In this document: piece by piece, positions 26,565-35,613 of the stretch | Layout: the number at the start of each line of letters is the position of its first letter | Numbering within the stretch: the stretch's first letter is position 1 | Assembly (NCBI RefSeq): GCF_002887595.1 | Contig: NZ_PEBU01000012.1 | Span: 124,001-188,000, forward strand | Direction: 5' to 3' | Origin: Bowmanella denitrificans | GTDB lineage: Bacteria > Pseudomonadota > Gammaproteobacteria > Enterobacterales > Alteromonadaceae | DNA length: 64,000 nt | Translations under genes and position numbers: made by a program | The notes under the pieces: generated by a model | Told to the model about the DNA's origin: nothing | Seen by the model: only the letters and a program-made list of their open reading frames with translations | Databases searched by the model: none

Positions 26565-29500
26565 CTAGTCGCCCAGACTCAACAGCGTTGCATTACCGCC
26601 GATTGCGGTAATATTGTTGGTACGGGTTTTCTCGGTCACAAAACGCGTCAGGTAATGTGGACCACCGGCCTTGGGACCTGTGCCGGACAGACCCTGACCA
26701 CCAAAGGGTTGAACTCCAACCACCGCACCAATCTGGTTGCGGTTGATATACACGTTACCCACATTCACCCGGTCAGCGATATATGCCGCCTTTGATTCAT
26801 TGCGGGTGTGAACACCCAGCGTCAGGCCAAAGCCCGTGCCATTAATATCACTTATAACCTTGTCTAAATCGTCTGCTTTGTAACGCACAACATGCAGAAT
26901 GGGGCCAAAGTGTTCTTTATGCAGTTCATTTATGCTGCCTATTTCAATGGCAGTGGGGCAAACGAAACTGCCCTTGCCAGTGTCTGCTGGCATATTGGCA
27001 GTGGCCAGTACCTTGCCGGATTGACTGATAGTGGCAATGTGATCATTCAGGCCGCTTTGTGCCCGGCTATCAATGACCGGGCCCACATCGGTTTTATAAT
27101 GAATCGGATTGCCAACGCTCAGTTCGTTCATGGCGCCTTTCAGCAGCTCCAGAATGCGCTCAGCTACATCTTCCTGTACATACATGACCCGCAGTGCTGA
27201 ACAGCGTTGCCCTGCACTCATAAAGGCAGATTGCACGGCATCTTTAACCACTTGTTCGGGCAAGGCAGTACTGTCGACAATCATGGCATTCTGACCACCG
27301 GTTTCAGCAATCAGTGTGGCAATGGCGCCATCACGACTTGCCAGGGCACGGTTAATCGCCTTGGCAGTATCGGTACTGCCGGTGAAGCACACCCCGGTAA
27401 CGCGCTCGTCACTGGACAATTTGCTGCCAACTTCTGCACCACGGCCCGGCAGCAGTTGAATCGCACCAGCCGGGATACCGGCTTGTAGCATCAGTTGCAC
27501 TGCCCGGAAGGCCACCAGACTGGTCTGCTCGGCGGGTTTGGCAATAACGGTATTACCAGTTACCAATGCCGCGACCACCTGGCCGGTAAAAATAGCCAGG
27601 GGGAAATTCCATGGGCTGATACAGGCAAACACACCACGGCCCTGCACAAACAGCTCATTCAGTTCGCCTGTCGGGCCAGCCAACGGGCCATGATAAGCAT
27701 GCAGTTTACGGGCTTCGATGGCGTAGTAGCGGCAAAAATCCACGGCTTCTCGCACTTCGTCGATACCATCCTGCAGCAGCTTACCGGCTTCAAGGGTACA
27801 TAAGGCGATAAGCTCATGTTTGTGCTCTTCCATTAAATCAGCGAACTTTTCCAGAGCTTCGGCACGGGTTTCCACCGGTGTGCGGTTCCATTCAGGGAAG
27901 GCCTGGTGGGCGGTTGTAATCGCCAGCTCTGTTGCTTTGCCATCAGCAAAGTAAATGCTACCCACCTGCTGAGTATGATCCTGAGGGCATAACACCTTAA
28001 CCAGTTCACCCTGGTTAAGGGTTTTACCATTCACGACAGGACCACCCTGCCATTGCTTACCGACAAAACCGGTGACGGCGTTCATAAAGGGTTGGAGCAT
28101 GGATTCAATATGCAAATTGACACCTTCGGAATTCTGACGATTGATAAAAATCTGGGTTGGCAACGGAATTTTGTCGTTGGCCAGACTGGGTAGATGCTGC
28201 AGGCTTTCCAGTGGATGATTCACCAGGGAAGACACTGGCGTATTGGGGTCAACCAGCTTATGTACAAATGAGCTGTTGGCACCATTTTCCAAAAGACGAC
28301 GAACCAGATAAGGCAGCAAATCCTTGTGTGCGCCCACCGGGGCGTAGATACGCACATTGGTGCGGCCAGACTGGCCCAATACGCAGTCATACAGTTCGTC
28401 ACCCATGCCATGCAAGCGCTGGAATTCAAACTCCCGGTTTGCAGCCATACGGCGAATAGCGGTGACTGTATGGGCATTGTGAGTGGCAAACATCGGATAA
28501 ATGGCGCCTTCGGTATGCGCACTCAGCAGAAAACGGGCACAGGCCAGATAGCTGGCATCGGTGCTGGCTTTTCGGGTGTATACCGGGTAGCTTTCCAGGC
28601 CCATTTGCTGGCACAGCTTAATTTCCGTATCCCAGTAGGCGCCTTTAACCAAACGTACCGGAATCAAGTCACCCTGGTCTTTGGCCAGTTGGGCAATCCA
28701 CATCAGCACCGGCAGGGCGCGTTTTGAGTATGCCTGCACCACAATACCAAGCTGCCCCCAACCTTTAAGTTCAGGGCTTCTGTAAATCTGCTCAATAAGT
28801 TTCAGCGACAGTTCCAGGCGATCTGCTTCTTCAGCATCAATATTGACACCAACATTCTGGCTGCGGGCCAGAGCGATAAGCTTAATCACCGACTCGGCCA
28901 TCTCTCCCAGCACCCGATCTTCGCAGGCGACTTCATAACGTGGGTGCAGCGCCGACAACTTAATGGAAATGGTCGGTGGCGCCGGATAGTCACCTTCGAT
29001 TTTTTCCTTTCCTATCGCTTTGATGGCATCGGCATAGGCTGTCCAGTATTTGTCGGCATCCACCATAGTCAGCGCCGCTTCGCCGAGCATATCGTAGGAG
29101 TGGGTGTAGCCCAGCTTGCGCTGTTTGCGGCTGGCCTTCAGGGCTTCTTCAATAGTGCGACCCAGGACAAACTGCTTGCCCATAATTTTCATGGCCGCGT
29201 ACATGGCATTACGCACCACCGGCTCGCCCAGGCGTGACACCATGCGATCAAACACCGACTCGCTGATGCTGCCGGTGGACTTGTCCAACTGGAACAGTTT
29301 GCCGGTCAGCATCAGGCCCCAGGTAGAGGCATTGACCAGCAGAGAATCGCTCTGGCTTAAATGCGCACGCCAGTTGGCGCCAGACAACTTGTCTTTGATC
29401 AGGGCGTCGGCCGTACCGGCATCAGGTATACGCAGCAGTGCCTCGGCCAGGCACATTAAAATCACCCCTTCGTGGGTATCCAGACTGTATTGCTGCAGGA

Positions 29501-29729
29501 AGGCGGAAATGCCATCCCCGCCACTGGCCTCTTTGCGCACCTGTTCAACCAAAGCAGTCGCTTCTTTACGAATATCTTCAAGCGTTTGCTGGTCAGAAGG
29601 GATCAGACTAAGTAATTCCTGCAGATAGGCATTTTCATCCACAATGTAATTACTGCTGATAATAGCCGGTAAGGTGGCAAGAGGTGGCAGCTGGTAGCTG
29701 TCATTGAAGAGTTCACTGGCTTTAAACAT
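26565..29729 (-). CDS. putA: Bifunctional proline dehydrogenase / L-glutamate gamma-semialdehyde dehydrogenase
   Basis: The ATG at 29729 (MFKASELFNDSY) with GGAAAGGG upstream gives 1054 residues. The FAD-dependent PRODH domain (about 75-470) contains RLVKGAYWDTEIK and YAPVGAHKDLLPYLVRRLLENG; the ALDH domain (about 550-1010) contains SPWNFPLAIFTGQV, GFTGS-like CFTGST and the catalytic Cys in GQRCSALR. It oxidises proline to glutamate at the membrane, feeding quinones. The N-terminal ribbon-helix-helix DNA-binding domain of E. coli PutA is absent, so it should not repress itself. No putP is adjacent. Confidence 0.96.
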   Translation of the reverse strand: MFKASELFNDSYQLPPLATLPAIISSNYIVDENAYLQELLSLIPSDQQTLEDIRKEATALVEQVRKEASGGDGISAFLQQYSLDTHEGVILMCLAEALLRIPDAGTADALIKDKLSGANWRAHLSQSDSLLVNASTWGLMLTGKLFQLDKSTGSISESVFDRMVSRLGEPVVRNAMYAAMKIMGKQFVLGRTIEEALKASRKQRKLGYTHSYDMLGEAALTMVDADKYWTAYADAIKAIGKEKIEGDYPAPPTISIKLSALHPRYEVACEDRVLGEMAESVIKLIALARSQNVGVNIDAEEADRLELSLKLIEQIYRSPELKGWGQLGIVVQAYSKRALPVLMWIAQLAKDQGDLIPVRLVKGAYWDTEIKLCQQMGLESYPVYTRKASTDASYLACARFLLSAHTEGAIYPMFATHNAHTVTAIRRMAANREFEFQRLHGMGDELYDCVLGQSGRTNVRIYAPVGAHKDLLPYLVRRLLENGANSSFVHKLVDPNTPVSSLVNHPLESLQHLPSLANDKIPLPTQIFINRQNSEGVNLHIESMLQPFMNAVTGFVGKQWQGGPVVNGKTLNQGELVKVLCPQDHTQQVGSIYFADGKATELAITTAHQAFPEWNRTPVETRAEALEKFADLMEEHKHELIALCTLEAGKLLQDGIDEVREAVDFCRYYAIEARKLHAYHGPLAGPTGELNELFVQGRGVFACISPWNFPLAIFTGQVVAALVTGNTVIAKPAEQTSLVAFRAVQLMLQAGIPAGAIQLLPGRGAEVGSKLSSDERVTGVCFTGSTDTAKAINRALASRDGAIATLIAETGGQNAMIVDSTALPEQVVKDAVQSAFMSAGQRCSALRVMYVQEDVAERILELLKGAMNELSVGNPIHYKTDVGPVIDSRAQSGLNDHIATISQSGKVLATANMPADTGKGSFVCPTAIEIGSINELHKEHFGPILHVVRYKADDLDKVISDINGTGFGLTLGVHTRNESKAAYIADRVNVGNVYINRNQIGAVVGVQPFGGQGLSGTGPKAGGPHYLTRFVTEKTRTNNITAIGGNATLLSLGD

Positions 29730-29848
29730 AACAAACCCTTTCCAGTAACACTGGGGCCGAGCCCTGTAAATAAAAGGGCGCCGGACACTTTTGTAAACCG
29801 GAAACACCCACCCGAATTTTGCGCGGAGTATATCGACGGTTCAGGTCA

Positions 29849-29858
29849 TTGTATACAA
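29849..29858. promoter_or_regulatory. Palindrome TTGTATACAA, possible GntR/FadR-type operator of putA
   Basis: The perfect 10-base palindrome, extended to ATTGTATACAAAAT, lies about 120 bases before the putA start. Many FadR-subfamily GntR regulators bind sites of the form TnGTnnnACnA, which this fits. No GntR gene is in the window, so the link is inference. It is followed by a second short dyad containing ATGCAT. Confidence 0.4.
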
Positions 29859-29894
29859 AATGCAATGCATTTTTTGCCGGTAATTTTCATGTTT

Positions 29895-29912
29895 GTTACA
29901 GCGGTTTGTAAC
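29895..29912. promoter_or_regulatory. Inverted repeat GTTACA-N6-TGTAAC upstream of putA
   Basis: Six-base perfect arms separated by GCGGTT form a spaced dyad typical of a dimeric regulator site. It lies about 165 bases from the putA start. No regulator can be named. Confidence 0.35.
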
Positions 29913-29988
29913 TGTTGCAAAAATGTCGGTAAATGCCCTGAAAATAAGCTGTTCCGCGCTATTCAGAATCTAGCATGGTGAAATGAAA

Positions 29989-30010
29989 AGGCCCGGTAAA
30001 GACCGGGCCT
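29989..30010 (-). terminator. Intrinsic terminator of the SH3-domain protein gene
   Basis: AGGCCCGGT and ACCGGGCCT pair around AAAG; read on the minus strand the stem is followed by TTTTC. It lies 70 bases past the stop of the gene at 30081-30692. Confidence 0.85.
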
Positions 30011-30080
30011 GGAGACTGGAATTGACTAACTGTTAAGCCAGCTTTACAAAATCTGGCTCAGTGTTGGTAAATGGAGCTGT

Positions 30081-30692
30081 TTACATCCAACCGTCATTAC
30101 GACGACGCTTGCGCGGAATCAGCATCACAATAACGCCAAGCAGGATGCCCGCCAGACCGATAATGCCGCCGCGGGTCAGCCATTCTATTTGTACTTTGTT
30201 GTCTTTAGTGGCCAGTTCCCGTTCCACGCGACTATGCTGGCTTTGCAGTTCATCCAGGTCGGTCTGCAATTGCTTGTTGCGGGAGTTAAGGTCCAGAATC
30301 TGCTGATTTAACAAATCGTTTTTGCGTTTGGCTTCCTGCAGGGCTGATTGTGCGTCGGACAAATCTTCCTGCATTTGCGGCATGGCTTCACGCACCGAAG
30401 GTTGTTCACTGATGAAACGACCGTCTACCCAGCCGGTGCGTTGCTTGTCGTCGATAATTTCAACGAAGCCTTCACTGTCATTTCGTTGCAGCAGGGTGAC
30501 TTTGCTGCCGGCGGTGACTGAACCCAGAATCCGGTAGTTACGCCCTGGGCCTGCATGCATAAAAGTGTATAAATCGTCTGCGATATAAACGGTTTCACCG
30601 TCAGTATCGCTTGGCTCCTGAGCCATCACCTGGGATTGGAAAAACAGGCTGGCCAGACAGAAAAATAAAGAGGAATAACGAAGTTTAGACAT
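30081..30692 (-). CDS. SH3-domain exported membrane protein (YgiM-like)
   Basis: The start at 30692 (MSKLRYSSLFF) gives a signal peptide ending near VMAQE and a 203-residue protein. A bacterial SH3 domain follows (about 30-95, with YTFMHAGPGRNYRILGSV and GWVDGRFI), then a long coiled coil rich in Gln/Leu/Asp (about 105-170), and a C-terminal membrane helix ending PRKRRRNDGWM. This is the layout of the TIGR04211/YgiM group. The neighbour, divergent, is a ygiF-like gene, as in E. coli. Its function is not established. Confidence 0.82.
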   Translation of the reverse strand: MSKLRYSSLFFCLASLFFQSQVMAQEPSDTDGETVYIADDLYTFMHAGPGRNYRILGSVTAGSKVTLLQRNDSEGFVEIIDDKQRTGWVDGRFISEQPSVREAMPQMQEDLSDAQSALQEAKRKNDLLNQQILDLNSRNKQLQTDLDELQSQHSRVERELATKDNKVQIEWLTRGGIIGLAGILLGVIVMLIPRKRRRNDGWM

Positions 30693-30839
30693 GGATGAAA
30701 ATGGTCTGCCGGGTTGTAAATTTTTTAGATGGTATGGCCTGCTCAGGGCAAAGGCAAGTGATTGGTGCGATTGGTGAATTGCCAAGGTGATGGTATTGAG
30801 GGTAATGTTTAGCCTTTATCAGTGTTTAACCCCGGATAC

Positions 30840-32354
30840 ATGGAAACTGAAATAGAACTGAAATTGCTGGTTTGTGGCCATCCTGATGTGGTCAAGGTGC
30901 TTGAAAATCAACTGCTCCCGACCCTTGCTGCGCACTACACAACCGTGCAGATGGCACTGTCCAACCGATATTATGATACGCCGGATAAACAACTAAGGGC
31001 CATGGACATGGGGTTCAGAGTGCGGGGGCGTGACGGTCGCTTTCAGCAAACCCTGAAGACCGCCGGACAAGTGCAGGGCGGCCTGCACCAACGCCCCGAA
31101 TACAATGTGGAACTGGAAGACCAGAATCCGGATCTTGCATTATTTGACCCGGCTATTTTTCCGGCTGATATCTCAATTGCCAGTTTGCAATCCCAGTTAT
31201 GCCCTTTATTCACTACGCATTTCAGCCGCCATGCCTATCATCTGACCTTCAGCAATGGTACCGAGTTGGAACTGGTATATGACAAGGGGCAAGTGGCAAC
31301 CGAATCGCATCAGCAAGCCATTAATGAGATTGAGATTGAGCTGAAAAAAGGTGACGTTGCCGATATTTTTCATCTGGCACGTAAGTTGGCTGACGCGCTG
31401 CCATTGCGCCTGGGGATATTCAGTAAGGCTGCACGCGGTTATCTGTTGGCTGCGGGTCAGGAGCTGACACCAAGAGCGTTGCCAGATTTTCTCGGCCTGG
31501 ACGAACAGGATAATATCGAGCAGGCCTTTCTGAAGGCGTTACATTATGCTCTGGACTACTGGCAATTCCATCAGCAGTGTTATCTGGAAACCGGTAAGCC
31601 ACGTGCTTTAGGGGGCATTAGTGCGGGTATTCAACTGGTCTCTCAGGCCATCAGTTTATATTTGCCAATGCTGCAATGTGATGAGCTGCTGACACTGCAA
31701 TCACGGCTGATAAAACTGAATAACGACTGGTATTGGACCGACAGTCTGCTGGCGGTTAAAGCGTTGCGCTCGCGTAAAGGACCATTTCGTAAACGTTTGG
31801 CAAAAAGTGAAGAGGTCATCAGCTATTTGCGTGGCCGATACGAGGGACTGCTGATGCAGCATCGGCCCGACGAGTTGATATTGGCGCCACAGGCTGGTCG
31901 TTTGCAATTGGAACTGGCCGCGCTGGCTGTTGAGTTGCCCTGGCGCAAAAGTGGTGAAGCCTGGCAATCTCCGTTGCTCGAACATGCGCGGGGATGGCTG
32001 GCACAAGGCTGGTTTACTATCAGCCAGAGCATGCCGCGTAAAAAGAAGTTTAACGCACAAAATTACCTGTCCAGCGAGCCGTTATTGCGTCAGACCCTGT
32101 TTAACGGCTTATTCCTGGCTGGCTTATTCAGCCCGCAGAATCGTGATCAGTTCCGGGCTCCATGGCTGGATATTATCGACGGAATTGATGAGCTCAAGGC
32201 GTTGCATCTGCTAAAGTCAGAGTTGGATGTGGCCGATGTGCAGGATAAAGAAGAGTTACTTGTCTGGTGCAAGGACAAGATGGCGCATCTGCTAGAGGTG
32301 ATGGAGCAAAGTCGTAAAGCCGCCCTGAAAATGGAACCCTACTGGAAACCCTGA
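30840..32354 (+). CDS. ygiF: Inorganic triphosphatase, CYTH-CHAD protein
   Basis: The 504-residue protein starts with the CYTH signature ExExK (METEIELKLL), continues with RYYDTPDKQLRAMDMGFRVR and HQQAINEIEIELK, residues that line the triphosphate tunnel, and has a helical C-terminal CHAD-like part (about 225-500) rich in basic residues. E. coli YgiF hydrolyses tripolyphosphate. A GTG start at 30822 would add six residues, but the CYTH domain begins at the ATG at 30840; neither has a strong ribosome-binding site. Divergent from the SH3 gene. Confidence 0.87.
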   Translation: METEIELKLLVCGHPDVVKVLENQLLPTLAAHYTTVQMALSNRYYDTPDKQLRAMDMGFRVRGRDGRFQQTLKTAGQVQGGLHQRPEYNVELEDQNPDLALFDPAIFPADISIASLQSQLCPLFTTHFSRHAYHLTFSNGTELELVYDKGQVATESHQQAINEIEIELKKGDVADIFHLARKLADALPLRLGIFSKAARGYLLAAGQELTPRALPDFLGLDEQDNIEQAFLKALHYALDYWQFHQQCYLETGKPRALGGISAGIQLVSQAISLYLPMLQCDELLTLQSRLIKLNNDWYWTDSLLAVKALRSRKGPFRKRLAKSEEVISYLRGRYEGLLMQHRPDELILAPQAGRLQLELAALAVELPWRKSGEAWQSPLLEHARGWLAQGWFTISQSMPRKKKFNAQNYLSSEPLLRQTLFNGLFLAGLFSPQNRDQFRAPWLDIIDGIDELKALHLLKSELDVADVQDKEELLVWCKDKMAHLLEVMEQSRKAALKMEPYWKP

Positions 32355-32406
32355 AGACCAGCGTTTGTTACCACTCACACTCAACAGCCGCCGGGGCTAA
32401 TGCGTT

Positions 32407-33498
32407 ATGTTAAATCAAAATCAAATATTGCTGTTGGCGCTGCTGCTGCTCTGGTTATTGCCTGTCATCCTTATCTGGGTGCGTTACCAGCGTTTGCCTC
32501 ATGCCCAGGAGCTGTTACTGGCGGTACTGTTTACCCCCAGCCTGCTGGTCGATCAATACATCAGTGCCTTTGACAGCCAGTCACGCTGGACTTTTCTGGT
32601 GGGCTTGTTTAACGGCATGCCGGTGATGATTGCTGCTTTGCTGGTGCTGGCGGTGGCTAAGCTGGTGCTGGAGAAAGGCAAATACCGGCAATGGCCGATT
32701 TGGTCGGGTGTGGCCCTGATGGGGATATTGCAAATACCTTTTATGTTGGCTCCACTGGCTTATAAGGCGCAATTACTCAGTCAGCCGATAGTAGGGCAGT
32801 TATCTGTGTACTGGCCTTTATATGCCTATCTGGCGTTATGCCATTTTCTGGTGTTGTTTCTGGCTCTGAACGTTGAACAGAAAATCAGTGACTACCAAAG
32901 TCACTTGTCGGATCAGGTTGTTGACACCCATTTTTATCGCTTTTCGGTGGCCGTTAAGCTGTTTGGTGGCCTGATCACCCTGGCTTTTGTCAGTTTAGTG
33001 GTGACCATGCTGGTGGCCTTCAATCTGCTGCCGTTTGACAGCTGGCGCGGCTTTGTCAGCGTAGGTTATTACCTGCTGTTTCTGGTACTGACCCTGGTAC
33101 TGATGGAACAGCGTCGTTATTCCCCTTCGCCGCTGGATTATAAAGCGCTGGAAAATCACCGTTATAGCGATGCCTTTCTGCAGGATGTACTGAACCGCGC
33201 AGAGAAGGCCATGATTGAGCACAAGGCGTATAAGATTATTGGTTTACGCCTTAAAGAGTTTGCCGATATGGCCGGAGTGAATCCGGGGGCACTGGCCATT
33301 GCGTCACGCAAGTTACTTAATCGTAATTTTCGCGCCTTTGTTTATCACTATCGTCTGGAATATGCCAAGAATGTATTAATGCGCAGCGACGCTAAAGTAT
33401 CGGCGGTGGCCAAACGATTGGGCTTTGATTCGGAAAAGTTTTTAAGCGGGGTATTTGTTAAATATATTGAGCAGATGGGTAAGGACGGGCGCGGATAG
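32407..33498 (+). CDS. Membrane-anchored AraC-type transcriptional regulator
   Basis: The 363-residue protein has about seven hydrophobic helices in residues 5-235, followed by a cytoplasmic part with an AraC-like DNA-binding region (about 265-355: LRLKEFADMAGVNPGALAIASRKLL, in broken form, and SAVAKRLGFDSEKFLSGVFVKY). This 7TM-plus-HTH layout suggests a one-component membrane sensor. The ligand and targets are unknown. It follows ygiF by about 50 bases on the same strand, and a lone unrecognised secreted protein lies downstream. Confidence 0.75.
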   Translation: MLNQNQILLLALLLLWLLPVILIWVRYQRLPHAQELLLAVLFTPSLLVDQYISAFDSQSRWTFLVGLFNGMPVMIAALLVLAVAKLVLEKGKYRQWPIWSGVALMGILQIPFMLAPLAYKAQLLSQPIVGQLSVYWPLYAYLALCHFLVLFLALNVEQKISDYQSHLSDQVVDTHFYRFSVAVKLFGGLITLAFVSLVVTMLVAFNLLPFDSWRGFVSVGYYLLFLVLTLVLMEQRRYSPSPLDYKALENHRYSDAFLQDVLNRAEKAMIEHKAYKIIGLRLKEFADMAGVNPGALAIASRKLLNRNFRAFVYHYRLEYAKNVLMRSDAKVSAVAKRLGFDSEKFLSGVFVKYIEQMGKDGRG

Positions 33499-33601
33499 GT
33501 ATTTTTAGTTTTTCCACTAATTTGAAATGCGGAGAGAATTTGCTACGCTTTTTTTGCGTTTAAAACGCAGGGAAAACAGGATAATTTATTAAGGATATTG
33601 T

Positions 33602-34759
33602 ATGGATAGCAAATTTTTTAATCTTTTATTACTTCTTATCTTTTTATTTACTGCTGGCATTAGCAACCAAACGAAAGCGGATTTTAATAGTCTGACCGAG
33701 CCGCTGGCCAGTAACACCCTTTCCCAACTCTACCTCTGTGATACGGATATCACCTCAATGGCCAGTCGCTGTGACGATCTCAGTGAACAGGCCTTGCAAA
33801 GACGGGCCGAGTTTTTAATTGGCCCCCCATTTAACCCTGAATGTGAGCAAAACCCTCAGGATCCCTCTTGTTCTGGTAGTGCGGACAATGCTTACGCTGC
33901 AGTGGAATTTTTTATTATCTTTGCCCGCGCTGGCACAGCCCAGCGTTGGCGTATTGAGAAACAAATTGGTACCTACCATGTCCGTAGTCTGAGTACCGCG
34001 GGAAAGATTGATGAGGTAGCCGGTAAATTCAAGCAGTTAAATCAAACTTATGTCTTAATGGGCAAAAAATATAATTTTACCCAGCAGAATGATGGTGGTT
34101 TCTCAAATAAACTTGGGGAAAGTTTTTACAACGGTCATGATTTTATCGAAAGCGATAATGAAAGTGAATTTTTGAAAGGTACCACGGTAAAAGGACTCTT
34201 GCTAAACGATGGTGATTGCAAGTCAGCAATTGCCTATTTATATAGTAATAATTGTATCAGCTTTATAAATGGTTGGATTCGACAGGAAGTTTTAATGGGT
34301 CAATTCAAGGAGTTTCAAAGGATTCATGCTAACCTGCGTGAGCAGTTATCCAGCTTATCAATGCAAAGTAGGGCAACTGCCGATGCCGTCCATTTAATTC
34401 CCATGCATTTTTTAGACGACTCAATCCTGGTCTTGGCGATTGGAACGAGTCGCGATAAGAACCTGCCACCAAAAATTAACGTAGAAATGCATAGAAGTCG
34501 TGCTTCCAATCAGTTTACCCTGGAACAATTTAAAGAGGCACGGCTGGGCGTTAACGGTCTTATGCTCTCCGAATCAGAGGCTTATGTATATATGACCGGT
34601 GGCGGATGTAAGTCACCTGTCCCCCTGACGAATAGCAAAAAAACATACCTTGTCACAACAGTCATGCCTGCTGAAGGATCCAGCGAAGTCACTGCGGTGG
34701 AGTTATCAGGGCGTCAGCCCATCTGGGATAAAGCGGTTAGCTGTCAGGGAAGATACTAA
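33602..34759 (+). CDS. Secreted protein of unknown function
   Basis: I do not recognise this family. The 385-residue product has a signal peptide (hydrophobic 5-20, cleavage near TKADF), then a Cys-containing region (CDTDI, RCDDL, CEQNPQDPSC) and two further Cys in NDGDCKSA and NNCISF, hinting at disulfides. The rest is mixed alpha/beta with no repeats. AAGGA lies just before the ATG. Base composition is visibly more AT-rich than that of neighbours, and a TGCGTTT-A-AAACGCA dyad sits at 33555-33569 upstream. Possibly acquired; role unknown. Confidence 0.75.
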   Translation: MDSKFFNLLLLLIFLFTAGISNQTKADFNSLTEPLASNTLSQLYLCDTDITSMASRCDDLSEQALQRRAEFLIGPPFNPECEQNPQDPSCSGSADNAYAAVEFFIIFARAGTAQRWRIEKQIGTYHVRSLSTAGKIDEVAGKFKQLNQTYVLMGKKYNFTQQNDGGFSNKLGESFYNGHDFIESDNESEFLKGTTVKGLLLNDGDCKSAIAYLYSNNCISFINGWIRQEVLMGQFKEFQRIHANLREQLSSLSMQSRATADAVHLIPMHFLDDSILVLAIGTSRDKNLPPKINVEMHRSRASNQFTLEQFKEARLGVNGLMLSESEAYVYMTGGGCKSPVPLTNSKKTYLVTTVMPAEGSSEVTAVELSGRQPIWDKAVSCQGRY

Positions 34760-34769
34760 CCCATTGTTA

Positions 34770-34806
34770 AATAGCAGACTGCCATGTGTTGTTGCAGTCT
34801 GCTATT
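34770..34806. terminator. Long hairpin after the unknown secreted-protein gene
   Basis: Thirteen-base perfect arms AATAGCAGACTGC and GCAGTCTGCTATT enclose an 11-base loop. The hairpin lies between the convergent genes ending at 34759 and 34869. The T-run after it is weak. Confidence 0.75.
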
Positions 34807-34868
34807 CCCGGGCCGCGCCTGACATAAAGGCTTAAAGCCAGACCTTACGTGTTTTCTGCATGGAGCTG

Positions 34869-35519
34869 TTATTTTTGGCCGTCAGCTTGCGCCTGATGTT
34901 GTTCAGCCCATTGCTGGTCCAGCGTCTGCACCTTCAGTGCGCTGGGGCGGCTACAGACCCTGTCTACATACTTGGTGATCACCGGCAGGCGCGGCAGCAT
35001 CTCGAACATCAGCCCCCAGGCAAACGCACTGCCCCATAAGATATCCACGGCGCTGATTTTTTCTCCCAGCAGGTAGGGCTGATTACGTAGCGGCGTCAGT
35101 ACGGTTTCCAGCATGGTATGTTCATCGCAGTATACTGAAGTCGACTGCGGAGCAGGCTCTCTTTGCATAAATTTGTCTACCATGGCGGGCTCATAGCAGG
35201 CTGCGTAGTAAACCATCCAGCGCAAATATTCCCCGCGTTGTGGGTCGTCAACGGCCGGTGCCAGATGACACTGTGGGTACAAATCTGCCAGGTAAATAAA
35301 AATCGCCACCTGCTCGGTAATAATTTTGCCCTTGTGACCCAGGGCTGGCACCTTACCCAGCGGGTTGATGGCAAGATAATCGGCCTGGCGCTGCTCACCG
35401 GCTTTGATATTAATCAGCTTTAATTCATAGGGCACCTGCATCTCTTCCAGCAGGGTCAGAGCCACTGACGAGCGGGATTGCGGGGCATGATAAAAGGTCA
35501 GAGTGGATGGTTGGGACAT
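34869..35519 (-). CDS. Glutathione S-transferase family protein
   Basis: The 216-residue protein has an N-terminal thioredoxin-fold GST domain (LTFYHAPQSRSSVALTLLEE, cis-Pro in NPLGKVPAL and the glutathione-contacting TEQVAIFIYLADLYP) and an all-helical C-terminal domain (about 90-205). The catalytic residue in the first turn is probably Ser, as in beta/theta-like GSTs. It conjugates glutathione to electrophiles. The divergent YafY-type regulator next door is its probable controller. Confidence 0.86.
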   Translation of the reverse strand: MSQPSTLTFYHAPQSRSSVALTLLEEMQVPYELKLINIKAGEQRQADYLAINPLGKVPALGHKGKIITEQVAIFIYLADLYPQCHLAPAVDDPQRGEYLRWMVYYAACYEPAMVDKFMQREPAPQSTSVYCDEHTMLETVLTPLRNQPYLLGEKISAVDILWGSAFAWGLMFEMLPRLPVITKYVDRVCSRPSALKVQTLDQQWAEQHQAQADGQK

Positions 35520-35581
35520 AAAGTTTCTCTCCTGTTGATGACTAGCGGTTAGCTATTGCCAACAAGATACGGCACCATACC

Positions 35582-35597
35582 TGTCAGTTTGTGTCAG
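35582..35597. promoter_or_regulatory. Direct repeat TGTCAG-N4-TGTCAG between GST and YafY-type gene
   Basis: The two copies of TGTCAG are ten bases apart, one helical turn, in the short divergent intergenic region 35520-35613. This spacing fits a regulator dimer or two half-sites on one DNA face. Binding by the adjacent WYL regulator is inference. Confidence 0.3.
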
Positions 35598-35613
35598 GTT
35601 TGAAAAAGAATTT

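Larger units (their letters stand above)
29730..30080. other. 351-bp intergenic region upstream of putA
   Basis: No gene is supported here. The region holds the putA leader, two dyads (listed separately at 29849-29858 and 29895-29912) and, at its right end, the terminator of the SH3-domain gene. Both flanking genes run leftwards. Confidence 0.6.

Noticed and set aside
29116-29628. 170-residue plus-strand frame opposite putA
   Set aside because: Antisense to the conserved PutA domain, with low-complexity Ser/Arg content and no start signals.
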